The notes under the pieces are model-generated. The model had not been told where the DNA came from. It saw only the letters and a list, made by a program, of their open reading frames with translations, and did no database searches. This document shows, piece after piece, positions 1 through 8,156 of a DNA stretch of 58,989 nucleotides (its first letter is position 1; each line of letters begins with the position of its first letter). A program made the translations under genes and the position numbers. Origin of the DNA: Fidelibacterota bacterium (GTDB lineage Bacteria > Pseudomonadota > Alphaproteobacteria > Rhodospirillales > Rhodospirillaceae). Location of the stretch: the NCBI GenBank assembly GCA_947472795.1, contig CANJBL010000014.1, forward strand, positions 1 through 58,989, given 5' to 3'.

Positions 1-80
1 GACTTGCCCTGCGCCATCAGCACCTCGATCTGCCTTAACTTGGAAACAATCTGCTCCGCGCCTAATCCACGTCTCGCCAT
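1..80 (-). CDS. IS3-family transposase OrfA, N-terminal fragment
   Basis: Reading the minus strand from the ATG at 80 gives MARRGLGAEQIVSKLRQIEV and continues LMAQGK to the window edge. This is the familiar start of IS3-family OrfA proteins, the helix-turn-helix DNA-binding part that joins by frameshift to the OrfB integrase. Only about 26 codons are inside the window, so the subgroup and the intactness of the element cannot be judged. An AGGAGG ribosome site lies just upstream of the ATG. The family assignment rests on recognising the N-terminal motif. Confidence 0.75.
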   Translation of the reverse strand, partial: MARRGLGAEQIVSKLRQIEVLMAQGK

Positions 81-145
81 GTTCAGCTCCTCCTGTTGGG
101 GTCAATTCTCTCAAATCAACCGGTACAAAAAAAGCCGTCAGGTCA
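1..145 (-). mobile_element. IS3-family insertion sequence, 5' end (partial)
   Basis: The first 145 bases look like the upstream end of an IS3-type element read on the minus strand. The minus strand carries an orfA start at position 80 with a good ribosome site (AGGAGG). The proposed terminus, read on the minus strand from about 145, begins TGACCTGACGG, and IS3-family ends usually start with TG. Immediately outside it the reading frame of an ECF sigma factor resumes. The exact end is inferred from that junction, not from a matching second end. Confidence 0.7.
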
Positions 146-355
146 CGCGAGCGGGACCGGCAGACAATGTCCAAGATGCTCGAGAGATTGCCCTTGGAGT
201 TGCGTGAAGTTGTGGTTCTGCGTGAACTGGAAGAGCTTTCTTACAAGGACATCGCTCGCATCACCGACGCGCCGGTCGGAACCGTCATGTCCAGGCTTTG
301 GCGCGCCCGCCAGTTTCTCGCGGCCTCGGCACAGAATGAATTGAAAAAAGCATGA
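146..355 (+). pseudogene. ECF sigma factor, C-terminal remnant cut by an IS
   Basis: The frame ending at 355 encodes sigma region 4 of an ECF sigma factor: LPLELREVVVLRELEELSY followed by KDIARITDAPVGTVMSRLWRAR, the -35-binding helix-turn-helix. Region 2, which binds the -10 element and core polymerase, is missing because the upstream DNA is insertion-sequence end. The frame stays open into the IS end, and an internal ATG at 167 could give a 62-residue peptide. It overlaps the following anti-sigma gene by ATGA. The gene is therefore very likely inactivated, although expression of the region 4 fragment is not excluded. Confidence 0.8.
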
Positions 356-1107
356 GTGCGCAGACACCTTGTGAAATGACACTGCTGGTTCAGGCCGACT
401 TTGACGGCGAGCTTGATGCCAGCCAGGCCGCGACCGTCGAGGCGCATCGGCACGCGTGCCCTGTTTGCCGCGCTGCCTACGAGGATTTTCAGCGCGTCCG
501 CGAAAACTTGCGCGAAGGCGATCTCTATTCTCCCGCACCGGATACTTTGCGTCATGCGGTCACGGCGCGCGTCGCCTCTGCGCGCCCGGCGAGCCTGGGC
601 CCGCGCGCCACGCCCTGGGGTCGCAACGCTGCGAGTTTCGGCGTGGGGGCCGCGGCAGCCGCGATGATCGCATTTCTCGTCATCCGGCCCGCGCCGACGG
701 GATTGATTGACGAAGTGGTTTCAGATCACGTGCGCTCGCTCCAACCGGGGCACCTGATGGATGTGATCTCCACGGACCGCCACACGGTGAAGCCTTGGTT
801 CGATGGCCGGTTGGATTTCGCGCCGCCCGTCAAGGATCTCGGCGAACATGGTTTCCCGCTTGAAGGCGCGCGCCTTGATTATCTGAATGGAAGGCCGGTG
901 GCGGCTTTGGTCTACAGCCGCGCGAAACACCAGATCAATCTGTTCCTCTGGCCGGTGGATAGAGCTGACAGCGCCATGCAAGTTGCCGAGCGCAATGGCT
1001 ACAATGCCATTCACTTCACCCACGGCGGGATGAGCGGATGGGTCGTCTCTGATTTGGAGAAGGGTGAACTGACGGAGTTTGTGACGCTGTGGCAGCAGAT
1101 GCCCTAG
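352..1107 (+). CDS. Zinc-binding anti-sigma factor, membrane anchored
   Basis: This is a 251-residue partner of the truncated ECF sigma factor, whose stop it overlaps by four bases. Residues 10-45 form an anti-sigma zinc-finger domain with the H-x3-C-x2-C signature (H32, C36, C39), which binds and holds an ECF sigma factor at the membrane. One hydrophobic segment at about residues 93-111 would span the inner membrane and leave a periplasmic C-terminal domain of unknown fold that presumably senses a signal. With the cognate sigma cut by an IS, this gene now lacks its usual partner unless another copy exists. Its promoter was probably upstream of the sigma gene and has been displaced. Confidence 0.8.
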   Translation: MSAQTPCEMTLLVQADFDGELDASQAATVEAHRHACPVCRAAYEDFQRVRENLREGDLYSPAPDTLRHAVTARVASARPASLGPRATPWGRNAASFGVGAAAAAMIAFLVIRPAPTGLIDEVVSDHVRSLQPGHLMDVISTDRHTVKPWFDGRLDFAPPVKDLGEHGFPLEGARLDYLNGRPVAALVYSRAKHQINLFLWPVDRADSAMQVAERNGYNAIHFTHGGMSGWVVSDLEKGELTEFVTLWQQMP

Positions 1108-1113
1108 CGCGCC

Positions 1114-1545
1114 TTAAATCCGTGCCAGCATTTGGCGTGCGCGGCGTTTTAGCTTCTGGCTCCAACTGCGATAGTTCTGCACGTCGCTCTGGATGGCCTT
1201 CACCACTAGCGCCAGCACGGCGGCGTCATCCATCAGGCCGATGCCCGGTATCATGTCGGGAATGAGGTCGAAGGGATTGAGGATGTAGATGAGGGCGGCC
1301 GTGGCGGCGAGAATGCTCTTCTGCGGCACCTCGCGGTACTCACCTGAAACGTAATCCTTGATCATGGCTACCAAGGTCATGGCGTCGTCGGCCAGATCGG
1401 CCAGCGGCCCGCGTAAAAGGCGGCGCAAAGCCGGCGAACGCGCAACAATACCGCGCACGGTTTTGGCGACGTCGGCCTTCTTCAGGCGGCTGATGCTGTC
1501 TCTCAGCAGGCGTTCGACGGTCTCGCGGTCCAGGTTAATAGCCAT
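1114..1545 (-). CDS. DUF1232 (YkvA family) protein
   Basis: A 143-residue protein with the DUF1232 core around residues 75-115, including the hallmark NPFDLIPDMIPGIGLMDDAA with a hydrophobic segment before it (ILAATAALIYI). DUF1232 proteins are small, probably membrane-associated and of unknown function. The N-terminal 70 residues are charged and helical with no recognised domain. It is convergent with the anti-sigma gene and divergent from rpsB. A GGAG ribosome site precedes the ATG at 1545. I infer no specific role. Confidence 0.75.
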   Translation of the reverse strand: MAINLDRETVERLLRDSISRLKKADVAKTVRGIVARSPALRRLLRGPLADLADDAMTLVAMIKDYVSGEYREVPQKSILAATAALIYILNPFDLIPDMIPGIGLMDDAAVLALVVKAIQSDVQNYRSWSQKLKRRARQMLARI

Positions 1546-1684
1546 GGGTGAGGGCTCCTTCCTCCTTATTATGTGCGGTCAGGGCGTATGGTCGTCAACG
1601 CGGGCAGGGCGCTTTTTGCTCCAAACCGCAGAAAGGACCCGAATCTCGCCTTTAAACCCCTGAAACCCCCACCGATTTCCCGCC

Positions 1685-1713
1685 TTGCCACTTTATGCAC
1701 AACCCCCTATAAC
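1685..1713 (+). promoter_or_regulatory. Sigma-70-type promoter for rpsB-tsf
   Basis: TTGCCA (1685-1690), a 17-base spacer and TATAAC (1708-1713) form a good housekeeping promoter. Transcription would start near 1720, giving an rpsB leader of roughly 130 nt. This is the main content of the 303-base gap between the DUF1232 gene and rpsB. I recognised no riboswitch there. Confidence 0.6.
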
Positions 1714-1848
1714 CCGCCGCATTCCACACGTAGGTGCGGGCGCTTTGGGTATTCCAAAGGTCCATTCCGGTGTTGGGGCCCTTTCCAAAAGACTGGGTGT
1801 CCTGATTCCACCACCTGCGGAGGCACAACCGGAAAAAAAGAGGATCAC

Positions 1849-2739
1849 ATGGCTGAATTGCCGTCTTTTTCCATGCGTCAGCTCATCGAAGCGGGCGCTC
1901 ACTTCGGACATAACACCCGCCGCTGGAACCCCAAGATGAAGCAGTACCTCTTCGGGGTACGCGATGGGGTGCACATCATCGACTTGCAGCAGAGCGTGCC
2001 TCTGCTTCAGCGCGCCATGCAGGCCATTCACGACGTCACCGCCGGCGGCGGTCGCGTGCTCTTCGTGGGCACCAAGCGCCAGGCGCAGGATCTCGTGAAG
2101 GAATACGCCGAACGTTGCGGCCAGTATTACGTCAACCACCGTTGGCTCGGCGGCACGCTCACGAACTGGAAGACCGTTTCTCAGTCCATCAAGCGCTTGA
2201 AGGATCTGGAAGAGCGTCTCGCCAACGAGCAGCAGCTCATGGGCCTCACCAAGAAGGAACAGCTGATGGTCGCCCGCGACCAGGAAAAGCTGAACCGTTC
2301 GCTGGGCGGCATCAAGGACATGGGCGGCTTGCCCGATATCCTGTTCGTCATCGACACGAACAAAGAAGCCATCGCCGTTGCCGAAGCGAAGGTGCTGAAC
2401 ATCCCCGTTGTGGCGGTGCTCGACAGCAACTCCGATCCCGCCGGCATCACCTATCCGATCCCGGGCAATGATGACGCCATCCGCGCCATCAAGCTCTATT
2501 GCGAATTGGTCGCCAACACCGTGCTCACCGGCATCAAGGACGAAATGAAGTCCTCGGGTGTCGATATCGGCTCGCGCACGAACGCGCCGGTCGAAGCTGT
2601 GCCTGCCGAAGAAGCTGGCGAAGCCGAAGCTGCTGCCGGTGATGGCAAGACCGAAGTTGTCGTGAAGAAGTCTCGCAGCAAAACCCGCGCGAAAAAAGCG
2701 GATGACGCTGCTCCCGCTGAAGAGGCGAGCGCTTCATAA
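1849..2739 (+). CDS. rpsB: 30S ribosomal protein S2
   Basis: S2 sits on the back of the 30S subunit and is needed for S1 binding and initiation. The 296-residue product starts [20 protein letters not shown] and contains the expected [43 protein letters not shown] and [19 protein letters not shown] motifs. A longer frame runs upstream to 1573, but the ATG at 1849 matches the family N-terminus. The last 60 or so residues are a low-complexity Ala/Glu/Lys tail ending AEEASAS, a type of extension common in alphaproteobacteria. It is followed by tsf, as in most bacteria, with a hairpin between the two. Confidence 0.98.
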   Translation: MAELPSFSMRQLIEAGAHFGHNTRRWNPKMKQYLFGVRDGVHIIDLQQSVPLLQRAMQAIHDVTAGGGRVLFVGTKRQAQDLVKEYAERCGQYYVNHRWLGGTLTNWKTVSQSIKRLKDLEERLANEQQLMGLTKKEQLMVARDQEKLNRSLGGIKDMGGLPDILFVIDTNKEAIAVAEAKVLNIPVVAVLDSNSDPAGITYPIPGNDDAIRAIKLYCELVANTVLTGIKDEMKSSGVDIGSRTNAPVEAVPAEEAGEAEAAAGDGKTEVVVKKSRSKTRAKKADDAAPAEEASAS

Positions 2740-2776
2740 AAGCGTCGCCGTTCCCGACTAATATCTCATTTACGGT

Positions 2777-2803
2777 GGCGCTGTTCTCTTAGAGAGCAGC
2801 GCC
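2777..2803 (+). terminator. rpsB-tsf intergenic hairpin, probable attenuator
   Basis: GGCGCTG and CAGCGCC pair around an inner TTCTC/GAGAG stem (one G-U pair), giving 12 pairs with a three-base TTA loop, followed by TTCCGTTTTC. The short T tract suggests partial termination between rpsB and tsf, as known for the E. coli rpsB-tsf transcript. An RNA-stability role is also possible. Confidence 0.55.
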
Positions 2804-2832
2804 TTCCGTTTTCAAGAAGCACGAGGATTCCC

Positions 2833-3765
2833 ATGGCTGAAGTAACCTCTCAAATGGTGAAGGACCTGCGCGAGAAGACCGGCGCGGGCATGATGGATTG
2901 CAAGAAGGCGCTCGCCGAAACCAGCGGCGACATGGAAGCGGCCATCGACTGGCTGCGCAAGAAAGGCCTCTCGGCTGCCGCCAAGAAGTCGGGCCGCGTT
3001 GCGGCGGAAGGTCTCGTTGGCGTGGCCACGAAAGGCAACGCCGGCGCGGTCGTCGAGATCAACGCCGAAACCGACTTCGTCGCGCGCAACGTGCTCTTCC
3101 AGGATTTCGTCGACCATGCCGCCAAGCTCGCGCTCGAAGTAAAGGGCGACATCGAGGCGCTGAAGGGCAAGCCGCACCCGGGCGAAAGCCGTACCATTGG
3201 CGAGCAGCTCACGCATCTCGTCGCCACCATCGGTGAGAACATGGCCATCCGCCGCGCCGCCGTTGTCGCGGTCGATCCCGGCGTGGTCACGTCCTACGTC
3301 CACACCGCCACGCGCCCGGGTTTGGGTCGCATCGGCGTGCTGGTGGCTCTTGAGTCCGCCGGCGACACGGAAAAGCTCACGGCTCTGGGCAAGCAGATCG
3401 CCATGCACGTGGCTGCCGCCAATCCGCAGTTCCTCAGTATTGCCGACGTGGACAATGCCAGCCTGGAACGCGAGAAGGCCATCTACCGCGATCAGGCGGC
3501 TGCCGCGGGCAAGCCGGCCGATATCGTCGAGAAGATGGTGACGGGCCGCGTACGCAAGTACTACGAGGAAGTGGTGCTGCTCGAGCAGAACTACATCATG
3601 GATGACAAGATGAAGGTCGGCGCCGTCGTCGAAAAGGCCGCCAAGGATATCGGCGTGCCGGTGAAACTGGCTGGCTTTGTCCGCTACGGTCTGGGCGAGG
3701 GCATCCAGAAGGAAGAGAAGGACTTCGCCGCAGAGGTGGCCGCCGTCTCTGGGGTCAAGGCCTAG
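2833..3765 (+). CDS. tsf: Elongation factor Ts
   Basis: EF-Ts is the nucleotide exchange factor that recycles EF-Tu. The 310-residue product has the standard N-terminal UBA-like domain ([19 protein letters not shown], then MMDCKKAL) and the core with AAEGLVG and the [10 protein letters not shown] contact region with EF-Tu near residue 80. Later motifs include the AAANPQFLS and [18 protein letters not shown] regions. Length and order are normal for the family. It follows rpsB by 93 bases containing a hairpin, so its level may be set partly by read-through. A terminator lies between it and pyrH. Confidence 0.97.
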   Translation: MAEVTSQMVKDLREKTGAGMMDCKKALAETSGDMEAAIDWLRKKGLSAAAKKSGRVAAEGLVGVATKGNAGAVVEINAETDFVARNVLFQDFVDHAAKLALEVKGDIEALKGKPHPGESRTIGEQLTHLVATIGENMAIRRAAVVAVDPGVVTSYVHTATRPGLGRIGVLVALESAGDTEKLTALGKQIAMHVAAANPQFLSIADVDNASLEREKAIYRDQAAAAGKPADIVEKMVTGRVRKYYEEVVLLEQNYIMDDKMKVGAVVEKAAKDIGVPVKLAGFVRYGLGEGIQKEEKDFAAEVAAVSGVKA

Positions 3766-3822
3766 GCTGTAATTACCATTCTTTTACAATCCGGTGGGCG
3801 CGCTCCCGCGCGCATCGGAGCA

Positions 3823-3846
3823 TTCACTTGAGCGTTCACTTGGGCG
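3823..3846 (+). repeat. Two tandem 12-base repeats between tsf and pyrH
   Basis: TTCACTTGAGCG (3823-3834) is followed directly by TTCACTTGGGCG (3835-3846), with one mismatch. The second copy runs into the hairpin that follows. They could be a protein-binding site, but no known consensus is recognised. Confidence 0.5.
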
Positions 3847-3877
3847 CGGTTTGGTATAAGATGCCAGCCGCGCCCAA
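3839..3877 (+). other. Hairpin with an extended -10 element in its loop
   Basis: TTGGGCGCGG (3839-3848) pairs with CCGCGCCCAA (3868-3877). The loop contains TGGTATAAG (3852-3860), a good extended -10 promoter element without a clear -35. The stretch may be a pyrH promoter, an RNA structure upstream of the terminator, or both. Confidence 0.4.
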
Positions 3878-3887
3878 GGTTTTTAAA

Positions 3888-3912
3888 GGCGGGCGCCAAA
3901 CCCGCCTTTTTT
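3888..3912 (+). terminator. Rho-independent terminator after tsf
   Basis: GGCGGG (3888-3893) pairs with CCCGCC (3901-3906) across a seven-base loop and is followed by six T residues. This is a classic intrinsic terminator ending the rpsB-tsf transcript 81 bases before pyrH. Confidence 0.75.
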
Positions 3913-3992
3913 CATGGACTTATGGCTAACCTCCATGGTCCATACCGGCCCGGCGCTGAGCCGTCGGTTACCCTTTCGTCCATGAGGATGCG

Positions 3993-4718
3993 ATGTCCAC
4001 AGGCCTTCCCTACAAACGCGTGCTGGTGAAGATCTCCGGCGAGGGTCTCATGGGCCCCGGCGACTACGGCCTTCACGGTGAAACGGTCCTGAAGCTGGCC
4101 CACGACGTGAAGTCGGTCCTGGCATCGGGGCGCCAGGTCTGCCTGGTCATCGGCGGCGGCAACATCTTCCGCGGCGTCTCCACGGCCGCCAAGGACATGG
4201 ACCGCACCTCCGCCGATTACATGGGTATGCTTGCCACAGTCATTAACGCGCTGGCGGTCCAGAGTGCGCTGGAGAACGCAGGTGTGCCCACCCGCGTGCA
4301 GTCCGCCATCGCCATGTCGCAGATTTGCGAGCCCTATATCCGCCGCCGCGCCATGCGCCATATGGAGAAGGGGCGTGTGGTGATTTTCGCGGCTGGCACC
4401 GGCAATCCGTTCTTCACCACCGACACGGCTGCGGCCTTGCGTGCTGTCGAGATGAACTGCGACGCGCTGTTGAAGGCCACCCAAGTGGACGGTGTCTATG
4501 ACTCCGACCCCAAAAAGAATGCCAAGGCCCAGCGCTATGACCGCCTGGGTTTTGACAAAGTTATCGCCGACGATCTCAAGGTGATGGATACCTCGGCCAT
4601 CGCGCTCGCGCGCGAGAACAAGCTGCCGATCGTCGTCTTTAATATGCATGAAGAAAACGCGCTGGTGCGTGTGCTGGAAGGCAAGGGCCTCTTCACGGTC
4701 ATCGGCGAAGCGGCCTAA
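3993..4718 (+). CDS. pyrH: Uridylate kinase
   Basis: UMP kinase of the amino-acid kinase family makes UDP from UMP with ATP and is the bacterial hexameric enzyme unrelated to eukaryotic UMP/CMP kinases. The 241-residue product has the N-terminal [14 protein letters not shown] loop, [10 protein letters not shown], the [13 protein letters not shown] region that binds UMP, and the [12 protein letters not shown] motif that binds ATP. Length is standard. It starts a new transcription unit after the tsf terminator and is followed at 63 bases by frr, the conserved order in most bacteria. Confidence 0.97.
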   Translation: MSTGLPYKRVLVKISGEGLMGPGDYGLHGETVLKLAHDVKSVLASGRQVCLVIGGGNIFRGVSTAAKDMDRTSADYMGMLATVINALAVQSALENAGVPTRVQSAIAMSQICEPYIRRRAMRHMEKGRVVIFAAGTGNPFFTTDTAAALRAVEMNCDALLKATQVDGVYDSDPKKNAKAQRYDRLGFDKVIADDLKVMDTSAIALARENKLPIVVFNMHEENALVRVLEGKGLFTVIGEAA

Positions 4719-4781
4719 ATCGAAACCGCGCGGGCCGCGTTAAGGCCTCGCGAACGTGAGTGAGAAGGGGACGGGAGTGTC

Positions 4782-5348
4782 ATGACCCAGAACTATGCGG
4801 CACTGAAGAAAGATCTCGACCACAAGATGGCGGTCAGCCTCGACCACGTCAAAAAGGAATTCGGCGGTTTGCGCACCGGCCGCGCCAGCACAGCACTTCT
4901 GGAGAATGTTGTGGTCGATGCCTACGGCGCGAAGACACCGCTCAATCAGGTGGGCAGCGTTTCGGTGCCCGAGCCGCGCCTGCTGTCGGTATCGGTGTGG
5001 GACAAGAGCCTTGCCAAAGCCGTCGAGAAGGCCATTCGCGACGCCAACCTCGGGCTCAATCCCATGGCCGACGGCACGCTCATTCGCGTTCCTATCCCGC
5101 CGCTCACCGCCGAGCGCCGCGTGGAACTCACCAAGGTCGCGCATAAGTACGCCGAGAACGCCCGCATCTCCATCCGCAACGTACGCCGCGACGGCAACGA
5201 AGCGCTGAAGAAGATGGAGAAAGACGGCGTCATCTCGCAGGACGATCATCGCAAGCACAGCGATGAAGTCCAGAAAATGACCGACCAGTACATTGCCAAG
5301 GTCGATGAATCCTTGAAGCACAAGGAAGGGGAGATCACGCAAGTCTGA
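4782..5348 (+). CDS. frr: Ribosome recycling factor
   Basis: RRF splits post-termination ribosomes together with EF-G. The 188-residue product has the expected two-domain layout: a three-helix bundle beginning [19 protein letters not shown] with the GLRTGRAS motif, and the beta domain with [19 protein letters not shown]. The C-terminal helix carries [21 protein letters not shown] ribosome site precedes the ATG. Its TGA stop overlaps the uppS start (TGATG), so the two are probably translationally coupled. Confidence 0.97.
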   Translation: MTQNYAALKKDLDHKMAVSLDHVKKEFGGLRTGRASTALLENVVVDAYGAKTPLNQVGSVSVPEPRLLSVSVWDKSLAKAVEKAIRDANLGLNPMADGTLIRVPIPPLTAERRVELTKVAHKYAENARISIRNVRRDGNEALKKMEKDGVISQDDHRKHSDEVQKMTDQYIAKVDESLKHKEGEITQV

Positions 5349-6136
5349 TGCGCGCCAATCCTCTTCAACCTCCGCGCGCGGTAAACGCGCGCGATCCAAA
5401 AGCTGCCGACCTTCCGTCGGCTGCTCCCGCTCCAGACGTCCCCGTCCATGTCGCTATTATCATGGACGGCAACGGGCGCTGGGCGAAGGCGCGCGGCCTG
5501 CCGCGCACGGCAGGTCACAAGCGCGGCGCCGATGCGGTCAAGCGTGTGATCAAAGGAGCCGGTAATCTCGGTATCTCCTATCTCACGCTCTTTGGTTTCT
5601 CCTCCGAAAATTGGTCGCGGCCTCAGGATGAAGTGCGCGACCTACTGGGTCTCTTGCGCTTCTATCTCGAGAGCGAGTTGGCCGAACTGGCGGAAGGCGG
5701 CATTCGGCTCAATGTCATCGGCGACCGCAAGCGCTTTCCACCCGAGACCGTGAAGCTCATTGAGAATGCCGAAGCGCGCACGGCGTCCAATACCAAAATG
5801 ACGCTCACCATCGCGCTCAGCTACGGCGGCCGTCAGGAGATTGTCGCCGCCGCTCGCGCGCTGGCCGAGGACGCGGCCGCCGGCAAACTCGATCCCGCCG
5901 CCATCGACGAAGAGGCGTTCGCGCGCTGTCTGTTCACGGCGGGCACACCCGACCCCGACCTTCTCATCCGCACTTCGGGTGAGCAGCGCATCAGCAACTT
6001 CCTGCTCTGGCAGTTGGCCTATAGCGAACTGGTGTTCACCGATACCCTGTGGCCCGATTTCGGCCAGGCGGAACTGGAATCCGCCATCGCTACGTACCGC
6101 AGCCGCGAGCGCCGCTACGGCGCAGTCACAAACTAA
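5348..6136 (+). CDS. uppS: Undecaprenyl diphosphate synthase
   Basis: This cis-prenyltransferase makes the C55 lipid carrier for peptidoglycan and other envelope glycans. The 262-residue product has the catalytic VAIIMDGNGRWAKARG motif with the essential Asp at about residue 39, HKRGADAVKRVI, LTLFGFSSENWSRP, and the C-terminal DLLIRTSGEQRISNFLLWQ region that orders substrate. The first 33 residues are a Pro/Ala-rich extension seen in some alphaproteobacteria. The ATG overlaps the frr stop, and cdsA follows 11 bases after the stop. Confidence 0.97.
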   Translation: MRANPLQPPRAVNARDPKAADLPSAAPAPDVPVHVAIIMDGNGRWAKARGLPRTAGHKRGADAVKRVIKGAGNLGISYLTLFGFSSENWSRPQDEVRDLLGLLRFYLESELAELAEGGIRLNVIGDRKRFPPETVKLIENAEARTASNTKMTLTIALSYGGRQEIVAAARALAEDAAAGKLDPAAIDEEAFARCLFTAGTPDPDLLIRTSGEQRISNFLLWQLAYSELVFTDTLWPDFGQAELESAIATYRSRERRYGAVTN

Positions 6137-6147
6137 CGGCGCGCACC

Positions 6148-6936
6148 GTGCTCAAAACCCGTGTGATCTCCGGCGTGATTCTGGCGCCGCTCTTCCTGGC
6201 GCTGGTCTATTTCGAGGCGCCATATTTCAATCTGCTCATTGCGGCGATCTCGGGTGTCATGGCCTGGGAGTTCATGCGCATGGACGGCAAGGCCGGCATA
6301 AAGCGCCGCGCGCTCATCACTGTCGCCGTCCTGGCGGCTGTGGCGGTGGCCTCCCTGCACGGACCGCTACCAGCCCTTCTCGTGACGGCTGCCGGCACCA
6401 TAGCCCTGGTTGTGGCCGATCAGATCGGGGGGCGGAAAGGGCGCCATACGTTGCAGATTGCAATCCTGTATGTGGCGGTACCCGCCGTTTCTCTGCTCTA
6501 CGTGATGGACGTTGGGGGCTCACTTTCGGTCTTTTGGATGTTGGCAGTGGTTTGGGCGACGGATATCGGGGCGTATGCCTTTGGCCGCACTTTGGGCGGG
6601 CCGAAGCTTGCCCCCAAGGTCAGCCCTAACAAAACCTGGTCCGGTGCCCTCGGCGGTCTGGTCTGCGCCGTCCTGGCGAGCCTTGGCCTCCTTATTTGGG
6701 CGACCGGTCTACCTGTGACCGCCGCCCTGGTGGGGGCGGCGGCAAGTCTCTCCATCGTAAGTCAGGCGGGGGACCTGTTTGAGTCGGCCCTGAAGCGGCG
6801 CTATCAGGTGAAGGATTCTGGGGGCATCATCCCCGGGCACGGGGGCGTTATGGATCGTTTTGACGGACTTTGGGCAGCAGCGCCTGTAGGAGCCTTGTTC
6901 TGCTGGGTCGGCGGCAGCGGGGTGTCCGCATGGTGA
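6148..6936 (+). CDS. cdsA: Phosphatidate cytidylyltransferase (CDP-diglyceride synthase)
   Basis: An inner-membrane enzyme that turns phosphatidic acid and CTP into CDP-diacylglycerol, the precursor of all phospholipids. The 262-residue protein is strongly hydrophobic with several membrane segments and ends with the family signature [13 protein letters not shown] followed by [17 protein letters not shown] chose GTG 6148 because it lies just after the uppS stop and leads directly into the first membrane helix ([17 protein letters not shown]). A frame open from 6049 would overlap uppS by nearly 90 bases. It overlaps dxr by a few bases at ATGGTGA. Confidence 0.94.
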   Translation: MLKTRVISGVILAPLFLALVYFEAPYFNLLIAAISGVMAWEFMRMDGKAGIKRRALITVAVLAAVAVASLHGPLPALLVTAAGTIALVVADQIGGRKGRHTLQIAILYVAVPAVSLLYVMDVGGSLSVFWMLAVVWATDIGAYAFGRTLGGPKLAPKVSPNKTWSGALGGLVCAVLASLGLLIWATGLPVTAALVGAAASLSIVSQAGDLFESALKRRYQVKDSGGIIPGHGGVMDRFDGLWAAAPVGALFCWVGGSGVSAW

Positions 6937-8117
6937 GTTCGCCTGCCCAAGCTCCAAAACGCATCGCTATCCTGGGCTCCACGGGGTCCATCGGCGACAG
7001 CACCATCGACCTTATAGAGCGCAATCCCCAGGCCTACCGGGTCGTGGCCCTCACGGCCAATGGCAACTGGCAAAAACTGGCTGCCCAGGCCAAGCGTCTG
7101 AACCCGGAGTTTGTGGCCCTGGCGGACCCCGCCGGCTATGGCGATCTGAAAGCCGCTCTGGCCGGCACCGCAACCCATGTCGCGGCGGGGCCCGAGGCCG
7201 TCTGCATGGCGGCCAGCCTACCTTCGGATTGGGTTATGGCGGCCATCGTGGGCGCCGCTGGACTAAAGCCCACCCTGGCTGCCGTCGAGCGGGGGGCCGT
7301 GGTCGCGCTGGCTAATAAAGAATGCCTCGTCTGCGCCGGTGATCTCTTCATGGCGGCCGTCAGGGCTCATAAAGCCACATTACTGCCGGTCGACTCAGAA
7401 CATAACGCCATCTTCCAAGTCTTTGATTTTGCGCAAAAAGACAAGATCAACAAAATCATTCTGACGGCCTCGGGCGGACCTTTCCGCACCTGGGCCCTGA
7501 AGGACATGGCTGGCGTGACACCGGCCCAGGCTGTGGCGCACCCGAACTGGTCCATGGGCGCCAAGATCTCCGTGGACTCAGCATCCATGATGAACAAAGG
7601 CTTGGAAGTAATTGAGGCTCATCACCTTTTTGGCCTCAATAATGACTGTATAGATATTCTGGTGCACCCGCAGTCCGTGGTGCACAGCATGGTGGAATAC
7701 GCCGACGGCTCTACGCTCGCGCAGCTGGGTACGCCCGATATGCGCACCCCCATCGCTTATGCGCTGGGCTGGCCTTGCCGCATGGCGGCGCCGACAGGAC
7801 AACTTGATCTGGCAAAGCTGGGCGCACTCACCTTCGAAGCCCCTGATTTGACACGGTTTCCTGCCTTACGTTTAGCACGGGCCGCGTTGCAAACCGGCGG
7901 GGCGGCACCTACTATCCTCAACGCGGCCAATGAAGTCGCCGTGGCGCGCTTCCTGGCCGGAGAAGTGGGCTTCCTCGATATCGCCGCAATTGTTGAACAC
8001 ACTCTGGCTTCTGTCCCGCTGAAGTCCGTCGCCACTTTGGACGATGTGCTGGCTGTGGACGGTGAAGCCCGCCGCGTTGCCGCGGCTAAGAATGTAAGTG
8101 CAGCCGCTGCAGAGTGA
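6930..8117 (+). CDS. dxr: 1-deoxy-D-xylulose 5-phosphate reductoisomerase
   Basis: DXR catalyses the first committed step of the MEP isoprenoid pathway, using NADPH and a divalent metal to make 2-C-methyl-D-erythritol 4-phosphate. The 395-residue product has the [10 protein letters not shown] nucleotide-binding loop, [10 protein letters not shown] with metal ligands, the SGGPF substrate loop, and [20 protein letters not shown]. The ATG at 6930 overlaps the cdsA stop. A frame open from 6870 would add 20 residues of cdsA shadow. The pathway supplies the precursors used by the UppS enzyme encoded just upstream. Confidence 0.97.
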   Translation: MVSSPAQAPKRIAILGSTGSIGDSTIDLIERNPQAYRVVALTANGNWQKLAAQAKRLNPEFVALADPAGYGDLKAALAGTATHVAAGPEAVCMAASLPSDWVMAAIVGAAGLKPTLAAVERGAVVALANKECLVCAGDLFMAAVRAHKATLLPVDSEHNAIFQVFDFAQKDKINKIILTASGGPFRTWALKDMAGVTPAQAVAHPNWSMGAKISVDSASMMNKGLEVIEAHHLFGLNNDCIDILVHPQSVVHSMVEYADGSTLAQLGTPDMRTPIAYALGWPCRMAAPTGQLDLAKLGALTFEAPDLTRFPALRLARAALQTGGAAPTILNAANEVAVARFLAGEVGFLDIAAIVEHTLASVPLKSVATLDDVLAVDGEARRVAAAKNVSAAAAE

Positions 8118-8156
8118 TCTACAGCGGTTTTGTTGCCCATAAGGAGAGACCCCCTC

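Noticed and set aside
1573-1848. Upstream extension of the rpsB frame
   Set aside because: The 92 extra codons carry promoter sequence and no S2 homology; the product starts at 1849.
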